From the NCBI RefSeq assembly GCF_015330125.1, contig NZ_JADDXR010000002.1:4786685-4850684 (forward strand): a DNA stretch of 64,000 bases. The letters run 5' to 3'. Under the pieces are notes generated by a model that worked only from the letters and a program-made list of their open reading frames with translations, had not been told where the DNA came from and did no database searches. Below are positions 27,906 to 35,748 of this stretch, one piece after another. Made by a program: the position numbers and the translations under genes. Source of the stretch: Zobellia nedashkovskayae. GTDB taxonomy: Bacteria > Bacteroidota > Bacteroidia > Flavobacteriales > Flavobacteriaceae. Every line of letters begins with the position of its first letter. The stretch's first letter is position 1.

Positions 27906-27964
27906 AAACCCGGAAAATTAAATCTACGGCCGCTCTTTGGGCAATGATTTTATTCACCGGGTTT
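27906..27964 (-). terminator. Terminator-like structure, possibly the 3' end of a small RNA
   Basis: The arms AAACCCGG and CCGGGTTT enclose a 43-base loop. On the minus strand the second arm is followed by C and eight T residues. It lies 50 bases past the stop of the 152-residue secreted protein gene and probably ends that transcript. The long loop could hold further structure. Confidence 0.6.
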
Positions 27965-28013
27965 GAATAAAAAAAACACTTCTTTGATTTAAAATTTAAT
28001 CAATAAAGAATTA

Positions 28014-28472
28014 TCAATATCTAAACTCAATACTGGTCAATTGTTGATCATACTTCAACAGCCAATCTTTTATTTTTTGTGCGGAATCTTCATCGGTTTT
28101 AGAAGAATAATAACTGCCGTCAGGAAGCTCTATCCATAAAGTCAACAATACGCCGTTCTCTGAGTAATTGGGGGCGAAACGTGTATGCAATACCACCAAT
28201 TTTTCACCTAACATAGGAAGTCTCACATGTTCACTCTCAAACTCCACATTACCTTCATTGGCAGAAACCAAATAGGTCTTACCCTTATGCTCCTCAATAA
28301 ATTTTTGCCATTGATAGTATACATTACTTTCGTTCTGGCCAATAATATTAGCCGTGAAACTAGTGGCCATTTTATTGTAAGGCATATTCTGCTCCGTAAT
28401 TTCATATGGGTTTTGAGCATTGACCATTAGCATACAAAAAAGCATTATTGCACCTAGTAAGAATGTTTTCAT
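28014..28472 (-). CDS. Secreted protein of unknown function
   Basis: 152 residues with a Sec signal (LLGAIMLFCMLMVNAQ). No named family recognised. It has mixed alpha/beta character with motifs YYQWQKFIEEHKGKTYLVS and LLTLWIELPDGSYY. A GENE-scale neighbour on the same strand, the SYLF protein, ends 56 bases upstream, so cotranscription is possible. A terminator follows at 27906-27964. Function unknown. Confidence 0.7.
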   Translation of the reverse strand: MKTFLLGAIMLFCMLMVNAQNPYEITEQNMPYNKMATSFTANIIGQNESNVYYQWQKFIEEHKGKTYLVSANEGNVEFESEHVRLPMLGEKLVVLHTRFAPNYSENGVLLTLWIELPDGSYYSSKTDEDSAQKIKDWLLKYDQQLTSIEFRY

Positions 28473-28528
28473 GGTTCTTCTAAATTGAATTTATGATTTC
28501 CTTTTTTGAAGAATAATCTTCCCTCTTT

Positions 28529-29050
28529 CTAAAAAGAACTGTACTTAAATTTTTGCCCACCTACGGTAGCCTTTGCCATAAGTCCTGATTTAGGTAGGGT
28601 AAAAACCGCAACACCATCCTTATATTTAGCATTCGCAGCCACTCCGGATTTAAGGGCCACAGCAGAAATTTGAGCCGAAAATTCAAAATTATCTTCTTCA
28701 AATTCCATTACATCATCTTCACTTTCAAAGAAAATGACTTCAATAACAGATTGACCACCAGCTTGGAAACCCACATCTAGTTTTTTAAGATTAGCCATAC
28801 CTTGTGCAGTGCCTTCTTGATAGAGCACGCCGTTACCCGATGCTGCGCCAACTAAAAAACCACCTTCACCAACATTTGGAAATATGACATAACCGGCAGA
28901 GTTTTCAAAAAACGTATTAATATTGGCATCGGTCTTTACTAATTCCTTTTTTGCCTTAGCGGCATCTTTAATAATTTTTTTATCCTTTCTTGTCTGTGCA
29001 GACACAACAAACGTCATGCTCAATGCAAGTACTATTGTAATTAGTTTCAT
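28529..29050 (-). CDS. SYLF (YSC84-like) lipid-binding domain protein
   Basis: 173 residues with a signal peptide (LALSMTFVVSA). The conserved SYLF core is FFENSAGYVIFPNVGEGGFLVGAASGNGVLYQEG, and the C-terminal ALKSGVAANAKY and VFTLPKSGLMAKATVGGQKF match the family. Related proteins bind phosphoinositides in eukaryotes; bacterial secreted members are of unknown role and may act in the envelope. It precedes the 152-residue protein gene on the same strand and follows the chagasin-like gene. Confidence 0.88.
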   Translation of the reverse strand: MKLITIVLALSMTFVVSAQTRKDKKIIKDAAKAKKELVKTDANINTFFENSAGYVIFPNVGEGGFLVGAASGNGVLYQEGTAQGMANLKKLDVGFQAGGQSVIEVIFFESEDDVMEFEEDNFEFSAQISAVALKSGVAANAKYKDGVAVFTLPKSGLMAKATVGGQKFKYSSF

Positions 29051-29152
29051 CTTCTTTTTTTTATTATTACTGTTCTCGTTTGGGTTTAAAAATGAGTTCC
29101 CTATTCCCTATTTTTAATATTATTTCATTAGAAAATACGTCTAATGATTCAC

Positions 29153-29524
29153 CTAATAAGCTTCAATACGCCCCATGGTTCCAATAATGACTCTTAACTT
29201 AAAAGTTTTTTTAGTCTCCGTTCCATTAGTGTAATCTATTTTAAGCATATCCTCTCCCGTACCCACAGTCTTAAAATTAAACGTAGATTCCGTATTTTTC
29301 CCACTAGTCTCCGCTGTAACTGGTTCCGCAAGTTTTATATGATTATTTTCTGAAACAATACGCCATTCATATTCAGGAAAATCTTCTCCTTGCAGGTCAA
29401 TTGTAAACACATCGTTCTCACTCAATTCAATAGTAGAACCACTATCCTTATTTGTTAAGGGGCTGCTACAACTTACTGTTAGCAGTAAAATCGAAAAAAC
29501 TAAAATTGCGTTTCTTTTTAACAT
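29153..29524 (-). CDS. Chagasin-like (I42) protease-inhibitor-family lipoprotein
   Basis: 123 residues with a lipoprotein signal (LLTVSC, Cys19). The Ig-like fold of I42 inhibitors is suggested by the ordered strands ENDVFTIDLQG, YEWRIVSENN and FKTVGTGEDMLKIDY. The usual GNPTTGY loop is altered (GEDFPEYEW), so inhibitor activity against cysteine proteases is not assured. It lies 103 bases upstream of the SYLF gene on the same strand. The family call rests on fold pattern and length. Confidence 0.7.
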   Translation of the reverse strand: MLKRNAILVFSILLLTVSCSSPLTNKDSGSTIELSENDVFTIDLQGEDFPEYEWRIVSENNHIKLAEPVTAETSGKNTESTFNFKTVGTGEDMLKIDYTNGTETKKTFKLRVIIGTMGRIEAY

Positions 29525-29633
29525 GGGTGGTTAATTTAATGTTGACCCTATTCTTTCAAACTGGAAAATGGAGCCGTATTCATATTTTTTTGCAGAAAAT
29601 AAAGGAACCTGTATTTTCTATCCTTTTATATTA

Positions 29634-30092
29634 TTATTCAACTTTGGTTGGCACTACCAACAAAGGTGTTTTCGTATGCTTTACAATTTTTACAGCGGTG
29701 TTACCCATCAGCACATTTTCAAAAGAGCTATGGCTGTGTGTACCAATTACTAATAAATCCATCTTATTCTCATTTACATACTCTAAAATAGCCTCGTCAG
29801 CTTCGCCTTCCAAAACAGCTGTCTTTATTCTTCCTCCACCTAAATGTGCCGCTGAATCTGTAAGAAAGTTATTGGCTCCCTGCATCAGTTCTTGTACCAA
29901 TTTCATAGAGCCTGTGTTAAAGGGACTTTCATAACCCAAAAACGGAGAATAGTCAATGGCATAATAGGAAGCATCAGAAATGACATGGACCAAAAAAATC
30001 TCTGCATCCAAGGCCTTGGCATAAGCATACCCTGTTTTTGCTACTTTTTCTGCTGATGGATTATAATCCAATGCAATACATATCCTTTTCAT
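29634..30092 (-). CDS. Universal stress protein (UspA family)
   Basis: 152 residues. Starts KRICIALDYNPSAEKVAKTGYAYAKAL. The ATP-loop region VIGTHSHSSFENVLMGNTAVKIV has the terminal G-N-T of the Usp nucleotide site, but the second Gly of the G-2x-G motif is Ser. Nucleotide binding is therefore plausible but not certain. It lies 50 bases after the ArsC-like gene stop on the same strand and is probably cotranscribed with it. The divergent promoter carries Fnr/Crp-like palindromes, matching the use of Usp proteins in oxygen- or growth-limited cells. Confidence 0.92.
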   Translation of the reverse strand: MKRICIALDYNPSAEKVAKTGYAYAKALDAEIFLVHVISDASYYAIDYSPFLGYESPFNTGSMKLVQELMQGANNFLTDSAAHLGGGRIKTAVLEGEADEAILEYVNENKMDLLVIGTHSHSSFENVLMGNTAVKIVKHTKTPLLVVPTKVE

Positions 30093-30141
30093 ATCTTTTT
30101 TAATTAAATAATTACGAATCTCATACTAATTAATGAGCTGC

Positions 30142-30507
30142 TTATAATCGTGATAAATCGCTAGGGGTCTCTACAAATATGCTTTTATGACCACGAATAG
30201 CAATTGGTTCTTTAATGAATTCCGGACTCTTACGCAGCAGCTTGATCCAATCATTATCCGACAGGTTCGCATCATTGAACTCAGACGGAAAGTCAGGATA
30301 ATCTTTATTAACCAATCCTTCTAGAGGTACAGACAGACGCTCGGCTAATTCTTCCAATTGGGTTCCGGTAAATATATTTTTAAGAATATCTACGTCCCGT
30401 ACTGGTAGTCCCTCTCCTATTGCATACGCCAATGTTTTTTCTGCAGACGCTCTGCTAGGATTGTAATACAAAACAATTTCATATTCTGATGTGGCTAATT
30501 CTGGCAT
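30142..30507 (-). CDS. ArsC/Spx-like thioredoxin-fold protein without active-site Cys
   Basis: 121 residues, the normal ArsC/Spx size. The fold is seen in EIVLYYNPSRASAEKTLAYA, LEGLVNKDYPDF and LRKSPEFIKEPIAIRGHKSIF. The position of the catalytic Cys (N-P-x-C-S in ArsC) reads NPSRAS with no Cys. The protein contains no Cys at all in the visible sequence, so classical arsenate reduction is ruled out. It probably serves a regulatory or structural role. It is the first gene of a two-gene unit with the universal stress protein and faces Fnr/Crp-like palindromes. Confidence 0.82.
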   Translation of the reverse strand: MPELATSEYEIVLYYNPSRASAEKTLAYAIGEGLPVRDVDILKNIFTGTQLEELAERLSVPLEGLVNKDYPDFPSEFNDANLSDNDWIKLLRKSPEFIKEPIAIRGHKSIFVETPSDLSRL

Positions 30508-30845
30508 AATCTTTTTAGGATTTATATCAAGTTAATGTTGCCTTATTCTAAAGATTTGGAGTAAGTCTTCTCCCAGTTTACAGCTATGTCTTTACTATTA
30601 ATTACTCAAAATTATAAAGTTTGACATGTTGATGACCTGACATAGATCATGTTGTGAATTATTTATGAAATTCTGTATAATTAATGATATTTTATTTTGT
30701 GAATATGCCCCTATTGGTCATTTGCCCTAATACAAAACAATATAAGTTTACTATTACCTCTTTATCATGACCTACGTCATGCTTTCATCATAACAATCTC
30801 AATACATTTGTACTAGTCCAGTTGTATAACCTAAATAATTCCGTT
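30508..30845. promoter_or_regulatory. Divergent promoter region with two Fnr/Crp-like palindromes
   Basis: Site 1 (30638-30649) is TGAC-ATAG-ATCA. Site 2 (30766-30781) is a perfect CATGAC-CTAC-GTCATG, with the 4-base spacing of Fnr-type sites. A plus-strand -7 box TACATTTG lies at 30803-30810, about 22 bases after site 2 and 36 before the GTG start. This suggests oxygen- or redox-responsive control of both the ArsC-like/Usp pair and the small helical proteins. Confidence 0.6.
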
Positions 30846-31304
30846 GTGAGCAATTTTAGAAAAAGACCGAAAGACAGCTATATTCAAGAAGCTGATTGGG
30901 CAGAATTATATGTTCTAACAGAGCATTGGAAATCTGATCTTGAATTCTATAATGATGACCTTAAGTTTTTACACCACCTTATTGATAAATATTTTATGTG
31001 GATCTCTAAAAAAGAAAACATAGATATGGTGCGACAAATTGAAGTTGGATTAGTTGAGATGGATAACCAATCTAGCAAATTACTACAGCACGTAAATACA
31101 AACTTGCACCATTTGGCTGAGTTAATGGATAATCCGTTTGCTTACGACTCCAATAAGTTTAGGACAGAGCATCAACAAATAGAAGATGACCTTGCCTCTT
31201 TTGTTAAGAGCTTTAGAAAAAATAGAAAAGCAGTTTTCTCCATTACGGAACATGTAATAGATGCGGAAGAAATGGTACGACGTCTAAATTTAATTCCAAA
31301 ATAA
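30846..31304 (+). CDS. Helical cytoplasmic protein, paralogue A
   Basis: About 152 residues from a GTG at 30846; the frame also opens at a TTG at 30822. The GTG is preferred because it leaves a ~29-base leader after the -7 box at 30803-30810. The protein is almost entirely helical and polar, with the segment HWKSDLEFYNDDLKFL. It shares that pattern with the 127-residue protein at 31668, so the two are probably paralogues. No signal peptide and no recognised domain. The Fnr-like promoter suggests a stress or redox role. Confidence 0.75.
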   Translation: MSNFRKRPKDSYIQEADWAELYVLTEHWKSDLEFYNDDLKFLHHLIDKYFMWISKKENIDMVRQIEVGLVEMDNQSSKLLQHVNTNLHHLAELMDNPFAYDSNKFRTEHQQIEDDLASFVKSFRKNRKAVFSITEHVIDAEEMVRRLNLIPK

Positions 31305-31377
31305 ATCATTTAGAATTGTTGTGTAAATTTCATCATTAGTACAACATATATAATTTAGAAGATTTAATACTCATAAA

Positions 31378-31590
31378 ATGAAAGATCTACATAAAATACT
31401 AAATCAAATTACACAGCTTACCACCAATATTGAAACCAATTATCCGGAGCTTTATCGTTCCCTGGATGAAAACCCTATGACCCTACCAACAAAGAACCAT
31501 CCACATATCGACAAAGAGGTAATGCAGGAATATTTGGAAGATTTAAAAGAACTGCTTCAGCATCATTTAGACACTCATAAAAAGAAGTAA
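31378..31590 (+). CDS. Small helical protein, 70 residues
   Basis: 70 residues, charged and helical (HKILNQITQLTTNIETNYPEL and VMQEYLEDLKELLQHHLDTHKKK), no signal peptide. It lies between the two paralogous helical proteins, 73 bases after the first and 77 before the second, so it belongs to the same gene set. It may bind them or DNA/RNA. No family recognised. Confidence 0.7.
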   Translation: MKDLHKILNQITQLTTNIETNYPELYRSLDENPMTLPTKNHPHIDKEVMQEYLEDLKELLQHHLDTHKKK

Positions 31591-31667
31591 TTTAAGTTAT
31601 AAAAATTGGATCGCTGTCCTATTCGTGTTATCAATAAAAACTGATTATAGAATTAAAACAAAACATC

Positions 31668-32051
31668 ATGGTAGACGTAATTTATAATTCTGACCTACAT
31701 TTTGAACACACCTTGTGGACGTCAGAACTAACCTTTTGGGAAGGCGAATTAAAATCATTGGAGAACAAGCTAAAAGAATTAATAAGCCATTGGACAGATA
31801 AAGAAGTACTCGCAAAACTAGAGCATTATAAGGATGTATTTACGCTTCAAAGTGATGTCGTTAGGGATATCAAAAAAAGCATTAAACAACATGAGATAAA
31901 CATTTTAGACCATACACCTAATGGACATGAATCCATGGATATCCCCAGGGTAAAAGAACACCTTAAACTTCGTAGCAAAATGGAAACCCAACGAGAAGCG
32001 TATGGAAATCTAAAAAAAGAATTCTTCCAATTTTCAAGCGAATATTTATAA
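31668..32051 (+). CDS. Helical cytoplasmic protein, paralogue B
   Basis: 127 residues, no signal peptide, predicted all-helical coiled coil. The segment LWTSELTFWEGELKSL matches HWKSDLEFYNDDLKFL of the protein at 30846: both follow W-x-S-[DE]-L-x-F-aromatic-x2-[DE]-L-K-x-L. This makes them diverged paralogues in one gene set downstream of an Fnr/Crp-like site. Convergent with the aminotransferase gene 64 bases on. Function unknown. Confidence 0.75.
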   Translation: MVDVIYNSDLHFEHTLWTSELTFWEGELKSLENKLKELISHWTDKEVLAKLEHYKDVFTLQSDVVRDIKKSIKQHEINILDHTPNGHESMDIPRVKEHLKLRSKMETQREAYGNLKKEFFQFSSEYL

Positions 32052-32115
32052 GTTTCAAAAAACTCATATGGGCTAATATTATCCACATGAACTTTAATGA
32101 TTTAAGGTCTTCCCA

Positions 32116-33306
32116 TTAAATAACTAAGGCTATTCGCTTAGATTCTAACAATGTATCTTGAAAAGCTTGCAGGCCTTTTCCAGACTCAAAAGAATGGCCT
32201 AATTCTAATAACGCCATTTCCAAGGCACTCAAAACGGTTACTAAATCACTAGAAGATACGGAGCCCATATGACCTATTCTAAAATAGGAGGTTTTCATTT
32301 CCGTAAGTAATCCTCCAGCAATAATAACATCATAATTAGCGATTTTTAAGCGTAATTCCGCCCCATCAATACCTTTGGGATAATATATAGCTGTTAATGT
32401 ATTGGCCGTAATTTTTTCTGTTTTAGGTAATGTCTCTAAATTAAGTGCTTTAATTCCTGCTCTAAAGGCTTCTGCTAAATTTTTATTCCTTTCCACCCTG
32501 TTGGCTATCTTCTCTGCACATATGGTTTTTAAACTGGTTTCTAAGGCTACGATTAAATTAACGGCAGGTGTTCCAAAATAAGAAGGGCGTCTTTCTTCAT
32601 AAGCTTTCATAATCGGTAACCAATTGTTCCAGTCAGAATAGTAGCTAGATACGGGTGTTTTTCTATTTTCCCAAATCTCCATTGCTTTTGGGGAGGCTAC
32701 TAAAAGTGCTAGACCAGGAGGTACGCCTATTGCTTTTTGAGAACCAGTCAGAACAACATCAATACTCCATTCTTCTTGTTTAACTTCTTCACCCGCAACA
32801 GAACAAACACCGTCTAGAATACTTAAAACATCATATTTTTTGGCTAATTGAGCTATAGGTTCGGGGTCAACAAGAACTCCAGTAGAGGTGTCTACATGAG
32901 TCATGGTTAAGACTTTGTATGATTTAGACCTCAGCTCATTCTCAATAGCCTCAAGAGATACAACTTCACCAACGGGAGCTTCCAATATTGTTGTATTTGC
33001 TCCATATCTATCTAAAATATCCTTAAACCTTTCTCCGAAGTATCCGGTAGAAATTACAAGGGCATTATCTCCCTTTTCTATAAGATTGGCCGCAGCCATA
33101 TCCATAGCTAATGTTCCTGTTCCGGCAACTATAAAAGGCTGTCCGTTTGGTGCCAACCAAACCTCTCTCATCATCTCTAGGCTTTTTCCAAAAATTTCAA
33201 TAAAATTTGGTGCTACATGACTGGTAGTTGCCATACCCATGGCACGTAAAACTTCTGGCTCAAATTCTATTGGGCCAGGAATCATTAATAATTTTCTACT
33301 TTTCAT
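32116..33306 (-). CDS. Class V PLP aminotransferase (serine/alanine-glyoxylate type)
   Basis: 396 residues. The PLP lysine is Lys191 in LTGSQKAIGVPPG, with Asp165 in SILDGVCSVAGEE. The start region MIPGPIEFEPEVLRAMG fits serine-glyoxylate or alanine-glyoxylate aminotransferases. Such enzymes convert glyoxylate to glycine with Ser or Ala as amino donor. It overlaps no gene but follows the RraA-like gene by 25 bases, beside the glyoxylate-shunt operon, suggesting disposal of glyoxylate carbon. Amino-donor preference cannot be read. Confidence 0.9.
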   Translation of the reverse strand: MKSRKLLMIPGPIEFEPEVLRAMGMATTSHVAPNFIEIFGKSLEMMREVWLAPNGQPFIVAGTGTLAMDMAAANLIEKGDNALVISTGYFGERFKDILDRYGANTTILEAPVGEVVSLEAIENELRSKSYKVLTMTHVDTSTGVLVDPEPIAQLAKKYDVLSILDGVCSVAGEEVKQEEWSIDVVLTGSQKAIGVPPGLALLVASPKAMEIWENRKTPVSSYYSDWNNWLPIMKAYEERRPSYFGTPAVNLIVALETSLKTICAEKIANRVERNKNLAEAFRAGIKALNLETLPKTEKITANTLTAIYYPKGIDGAELRLKIANYDVIIAGGLLTEMKTSYFRIGHMGSVSSSDLVTVLSALEMALLELGHSFESGKGLQAFQDTLLESKRIALVI

Positions 33307-33331
33307 ATCTTTAATTTTATTGATGAAATAT

Positions 33332-33814
33332 TTATAAAACGGCTTGTTCGCTCAATAGTATACCATCCGTATCTACGTACACGTAATGATCGGGAACAAA
33401 TGTAACCCCACCAAAATTTACAGGAATATCATTCTCCCCCATATTACGTTTAACACTCTTAACGGGGCATGTATTTAGAGCCCTTACACCCACATCCATC
33501 GTATTAATTAATTCACTATCACGAATACAACCGTTAACAATAATTCCGGACCAATTATTCTTTAAAGCCAATGCGGCAAGTTGGTCCCCGACTAAGGCAC
33601 AACGCAAGGAACCTCCACCATCTATAACCAAAACTTTTCCTCCACCTTTTGTTTCTAATTTTTTGCGCACCAAAGAATTATCTTCAAATAATTTTAAGGT
33701 CGATATTTTTCCCGAGAAGGTCTTCTTGTTTCCAAAAGATTTAAAAAGAGGGGTCGCACATTCAAAAATTCCGATGTTTTCGTCCCAAAGATCTGCTGTA
33801 GTAAACATAGACAT
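33332..33814 (-). CDS. RraA-family protein (4-hydroxy-4-methyl-2-oxoglutarate aldolase-like)
   Basis: 160 residues, the normal size. Family motifs: FSGKISTLKLFEDNSLV, VLVIDGGGSLRCALVGDQLA and GIIVNGCIRDSELI, the last with the Arg-Asp of the metal/substrate site. RraA-like proteins either inhibit RNase E in enterobacteria or cleave HMG/oxaloacetate. Bacteroidota lack a close RNase E target of that type, so pyruvate-producing aldolase or decarboxylase activity is more likely. It precedes the class V aminotransferase by 25 bases and follows the aceA terminator. Confidence 0.9.
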   Translation of the reverse strand: MSMFTTADLWDENIGIFECATPLFKSFGNKKTFSGKISTLKLFEDNSLVRKKLETKGGGKVLVIDGGGSLRCALVGDQLAALALKNNWSGIIVNGCIRDSELINTMDVGVRALNTCPVKSVKRNMGENDIPVNFGGVTFVPDHYVYVDTDGILLSEQAVL

Positions 33815-33876
33815 CTATATTAGTTATAGTACAAACTTTTAATGCATTGAAATAGAATAAATACGTGTTATGAAAA

Positions 33877-33918
33877 TAATGATAAAGACGAAGTACGTAT
33901 ACGTCGCCTTTATCATTA
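33877..33918 (-). terminator. Terminator after the glyoxylate-shunt operon
   Basis: The outer arms TAATGATAAAG / CTTTATCATTA form an 11-bp stem, with an inner CGTC/GACG pairing around an 11-base loop. It lies 13 bases past the aceA stop on the minus strand and is followed by ATTTTC. It separates aceA from the RraA-like gene. Confidence 0.7.
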
Positions 33919-33930
33919 AAATTAGTAAAA

Positions 33931-35538
33931 CTATCTAGATAAAACAGCTTCTCGCTTCTCCTTTTTATCAATAGAAAACTGATTACTCGTGTTCTTTTCG
34001 CCACCTGCTTTTAAGGCTTTATCACCAGCGAAGAAGGTTTTGTGATCGTCACCCAAATCAGAACCGGCCATACGTTGGTGTTTTACACAAGACACTCCTT
34101 TACGTATTTCTTGGCGCTGAACATTATCTACATAGGCCAACATTCCCATATCACCAAAATAGCCTTCGACAAGATTGTTCATTTGTAATGCTGTTGTATG
34201 ATATGTTGGCAAAGTAATTAGGTGATGAAAAACACCTGCATGTAAAGCGGCATCTTCTTGAAACGTTCTGATCATTTCATCTGCACGTTCAGACAGTTCT
34301 GTTTTATCATATTTAGCATCCATCAGCTCTGCCCTATCATACCCCAATATATTGTCACCAGCTTCTTTCATAAGGTCATATGCCTGTTGTCTAAAATTAA
34401 GCGTCCAATTGAAAGATGGTGAATTATTATATACCAACTTCGCATTAGGTACTTCCTCTTTTACTCTGTTCACCATATTTGCAATCTGGCCTACATGTGG
34501 TGTTGGTGTTTCTATCCAAAGTAAATCCGCTCCATTCTGCAGACTGGTTATGCAATCAAGTACAACTCTATCTATATTAGAGTTTGCTTTAAACTTGTAG
34601 AGTCCGTTAGGCATACGAACGGGACGAACCAATTTACCATCCCGCTTTATCAATACGTCGTTCTCTTTTACATCTTCCATAGAGATTTCTTCTGCTTCTA
34701 TAAAATCGATATACTTAGAAGCTAAATCTCCTTTTTCCTGAGAAACAGGAAGTTTCTGAGTTAAGCCGGCACCTTCGGAATCTGTACGAGCTACGATTAC
34801 ACCTTCATCTACACCTAACTCTAAAAACGCATAACGTAAAGCATTTAGTTTTGCTATAAAATCTTCATGCGGTACGGTTACCTTACCATCTTGATGACCA
34901 CATTGTTTGGCATCTGACACCTGATTTTCAATCTGAAGCGCACAAGCACCCGCTTCAATCATTTTCTTTGCCAATAAATAAGTGGCCTCCTCATTACCGA
35001 ATCCCGCATCAATATCTGCTATAATAGGAACTATATGCGTTTCAAAATTATCAATCTCATTCTGTACATCCTCTCCTGCATCCAGACGGTGAAATAAGTC
35101 ATTTAATTCAACAGCATCTGCTTGTCTTAAAAATTGATAGATTTCTTCAATTAATTTAGGCACCGAGGTTTTTTCGTGCATGGACTGATCGGGCAAAGGA
35201 CCAAACTCTGAACGCAATGCCGCTACCATCCAACCAGAAAGATATAAATATGATTTATCTGTAGTACCGTGGTGCTTTTTTACCGCTATCATTTTTTGCT
35301 GCGCCACAAAACCGTGCCAGCAACCTAAGGACCGGGTATAGTTCATAGGGTTTGCATCATAATCTGCCATGTCTTTACGCATAATGGACGCCGTGTATTT
35401 AGCAATATCCAATCCTGTTTTAAATCTGTTCTGAATAGCCATTCTAGCCGAATTCTCTGGGTTTATGGCTGCCCAAGTATTTCCGTGTTTAGCTTTTAAG
35501 TTACGTACAACATCAAGAGCTGAATTATAATTTGTCAT
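33931..35538 (-). CDS. aceA: Isocitrate lyase, long form
   Basis: 535 residues, the longer type common in this phylum. The catalytic motif is KQCGH with Cys213 (in DAKQCGHQDGK). Other regions are IADIDAGFGNEEAT and LLWIETPTPHVGQI. Cleaves isocitrate to glyoxylate and succinate in the glyoxylate shunt. It is the distal gene behind aceB, a hairpin and a small ORF. The divergent ScfR/RamB-like regulator and its palindromic operator probably control the operon, linked to acetate or fatty-acid growth. Confidence 0.97.
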   Translation of the reverse strand: MTNYNSALDVVRNLKAKHGNTWAAINPENSARMAIQNRFKTGLDIAKYTASIMRKDMADYDANPMNYTRSLGCWHGFVAQQKMIAVKKHHGTTDKSYLYLSGWMVAALRSEFGPLPDQSMHEKTSVPKLIEEIYQFLRQADAVELNDLFHRLDAGEDVQNEIDNFETHIVPIIADIDAGFGNEEATYLLAKKMIEAGACALQIENQVSDAKQCGHQDGKVTVPHEDFIAKLNALRYAFLELGVDEGVIVARTDSEGAGLTQKLPVSQEKGDLASKYIDFIEAEEISMEDVKENDVLIKRDGKLVRPVRMPNGLYKFKANSNIDRVVLDCITSLQNGADLLWIETPTPHVGQIANMVNRVKEEVPNAKLVYNNSPSFNWTLNFRQQAYDLMKEAGDNILGYDRAELMDAKYDKTELSERADEMIRTFQEDAALHAGVFHHLITLPTYHTTALQMNNLVEGYFGDMGMLAYVDNVQRQEIRKGVSCVKHQRMAGSDLGDDHKTFFAGDKALKAGGEKNTSNQFSIDKKEKREAVLSR

Positions 35539-35550
35539 AATAGTGGAGTT

Positions 35551-35670
35551 TTAAGAGTTTTGATTAATTAATGACGTAAGTCCATTTCTATTTCCTGACC
35601 CGCTGTAATGCAACGTGTTGCTAATTGACCATTCGGTAACTAAAGCTTTAGATTTTTTTAAAGTTTTCAT
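35551..35670 (-). CDS. Small ORF (39 codons) between aceB and aceA
   Basis: A complete frame from ATG at 35670 to TAA at 35551 encodes a basic, Ser/Asn-rich peptide beginning MKTLKKSKALVTEWS. It ends 12 bases before the aceA ATG and starts about 78 bases after the aceB stop, past the hairpin at 35707-35739. The placement fits a translated leader that couples to aceA, but a chance frame is possible. No family known to me. Confidence 0.4.
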   Translation of the reverse strand: MKTLKKSKALVTEWSISNTLHYSGSGNRNGLTSLINQNS

Positions 35671-35706
35671 ACTTTTGTTTTACGTTATTATTTATTAATA
35701 ATTAGG

Positions 35707-35739
35707 ACCCTGTAATAGATGTTCGCGCATCTGCAGGGT
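35707..35739 (-). other. Hairpin between aceB and the small ORF
   Basis: Outer arms ACCCTG / CAGGGT and inner arms AGATG / CATCT around TTCGCG, with bulges. There is no T-run on the minus strand. More likely an mRNA-stability or attenuation element than a terminator, setting the aceB:aceA ratio. Confidence 0.5.
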
Positions 35740-35748
35740 TCTTTCTTT

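Larger units (their letters stand above)
27598..28013. other. Intergenic region with two inverted repeats
   Basis: No credible gene. It holds the hairpin at 27653-27678, a possible antiporter -7 box TACTTTTG on the minus strand (27725-27732) and the terminator-like structure at 27906-27964. Confidence 0.5.

Noticed and set aside
30142..30507. Arsenate reductase
   Set aside because: The required cysteine is missing and no arsenic genes are nearby.
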